Of a stretch of 6,238 bases of DNA, positions 6,216-6,238 are shown in pieces. The notes beneath the pieces are model-generated. The model saw only the letters and a program-made list of their open reading frames with translations, had not been told where the DNA came from and ran no database searches. Origin of the DNA: Verrucomicrobiales bacterium (lineage in GTDB: Bacteria > Verrucomicrobiota > Verrucomicrobiia > Limisphaerales > UBA9464); the NCBI GenBank assembly GCA_003445095.1, contig DLVS01000069.1:1-6238 (forward strand), read 5' to 3'. Within the stretch, counting starts at the first letter, position 1. The number at the start of each line of letters is the position of its first letter. Made by a program: the position numbers and the translations under genes.

Positions 6216-6238
6216 CGATCGTCCTATTGCGCTGGCTG

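Noticed and set aside
1..6238. Search for a novel defence, mobile or RNA-based system
   Set aside because: No spaced repeats, transposase, recombinase, toxin-antitoxin pair, reverse transcriptase or structured RNA gene was found. Apart from the repeat-like spacers, every large open region is a recognised family.

Overview
The window is an ordinary-looking chromosomal stretch from a diderm (Gram-negative) bacterium. It carries outer-membrane assembly genes, an isoprenoid gene, a DNA-repair pair and an exported molybdenum enzyme. Base composition is moderately GC-rich. Several genes lack an obvious Shine-Dalgarno sequence. Together with the protein style and gene order this suggests Verrucomicrobiota or a relative, but that assignment is an inference from overall impression and not a proven placement.

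Region 1 (about 1-3517, + strand) holds the 3' part of bamA, cut by the window's left edge. An OmpH/Skp-type periplasmic chaperone follows 30 bp later, then ispD after a 102-bp gap. BamA inserts beta-barrel proteins into the outer membrane and Skp/OmpH escorts unfolded barrel proteins to it, so the first two genes form a functional pair. IspD makes an isoprenoid precursor needed, among other things, for the undecaprenyl lipid carrier of envelope synthesis.

Region 2 (3518-3760) is a convergent intergenic stretch with no credible gene. It has only weak inverted repeats, one of them directly behind recR.

Region 3 (3761-4751, - strand) is the classic ybaB-recR pair, in the order ybaB then recR on the minus strand. 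The usual upstream partner dnaX is not in the window. The 70-bp spacer between them contains a 40-bp, three-part imperfect inverted repeat.

Region 4 (4752-4976) is a GC-rich spacer with short direct repeats and a strong hairpin. It looks like an interspersed, non-coding repeat element. An AT-rich patch nearer ybaB may hold that pair's promoter.

Region 5 (4977-6215, - strand) encodes a Tat-exported protein of the sulfite oxidase family. It keeps the molybdenum-ligand cysteine but appears to lack two substrate-binding arginines of true sulfite oxidases, and it carries an extra C-x2-C-C motif. This is the most interesting protein in the window. I see no CRISPR array, RNA gene, insertion sequence or defence system.
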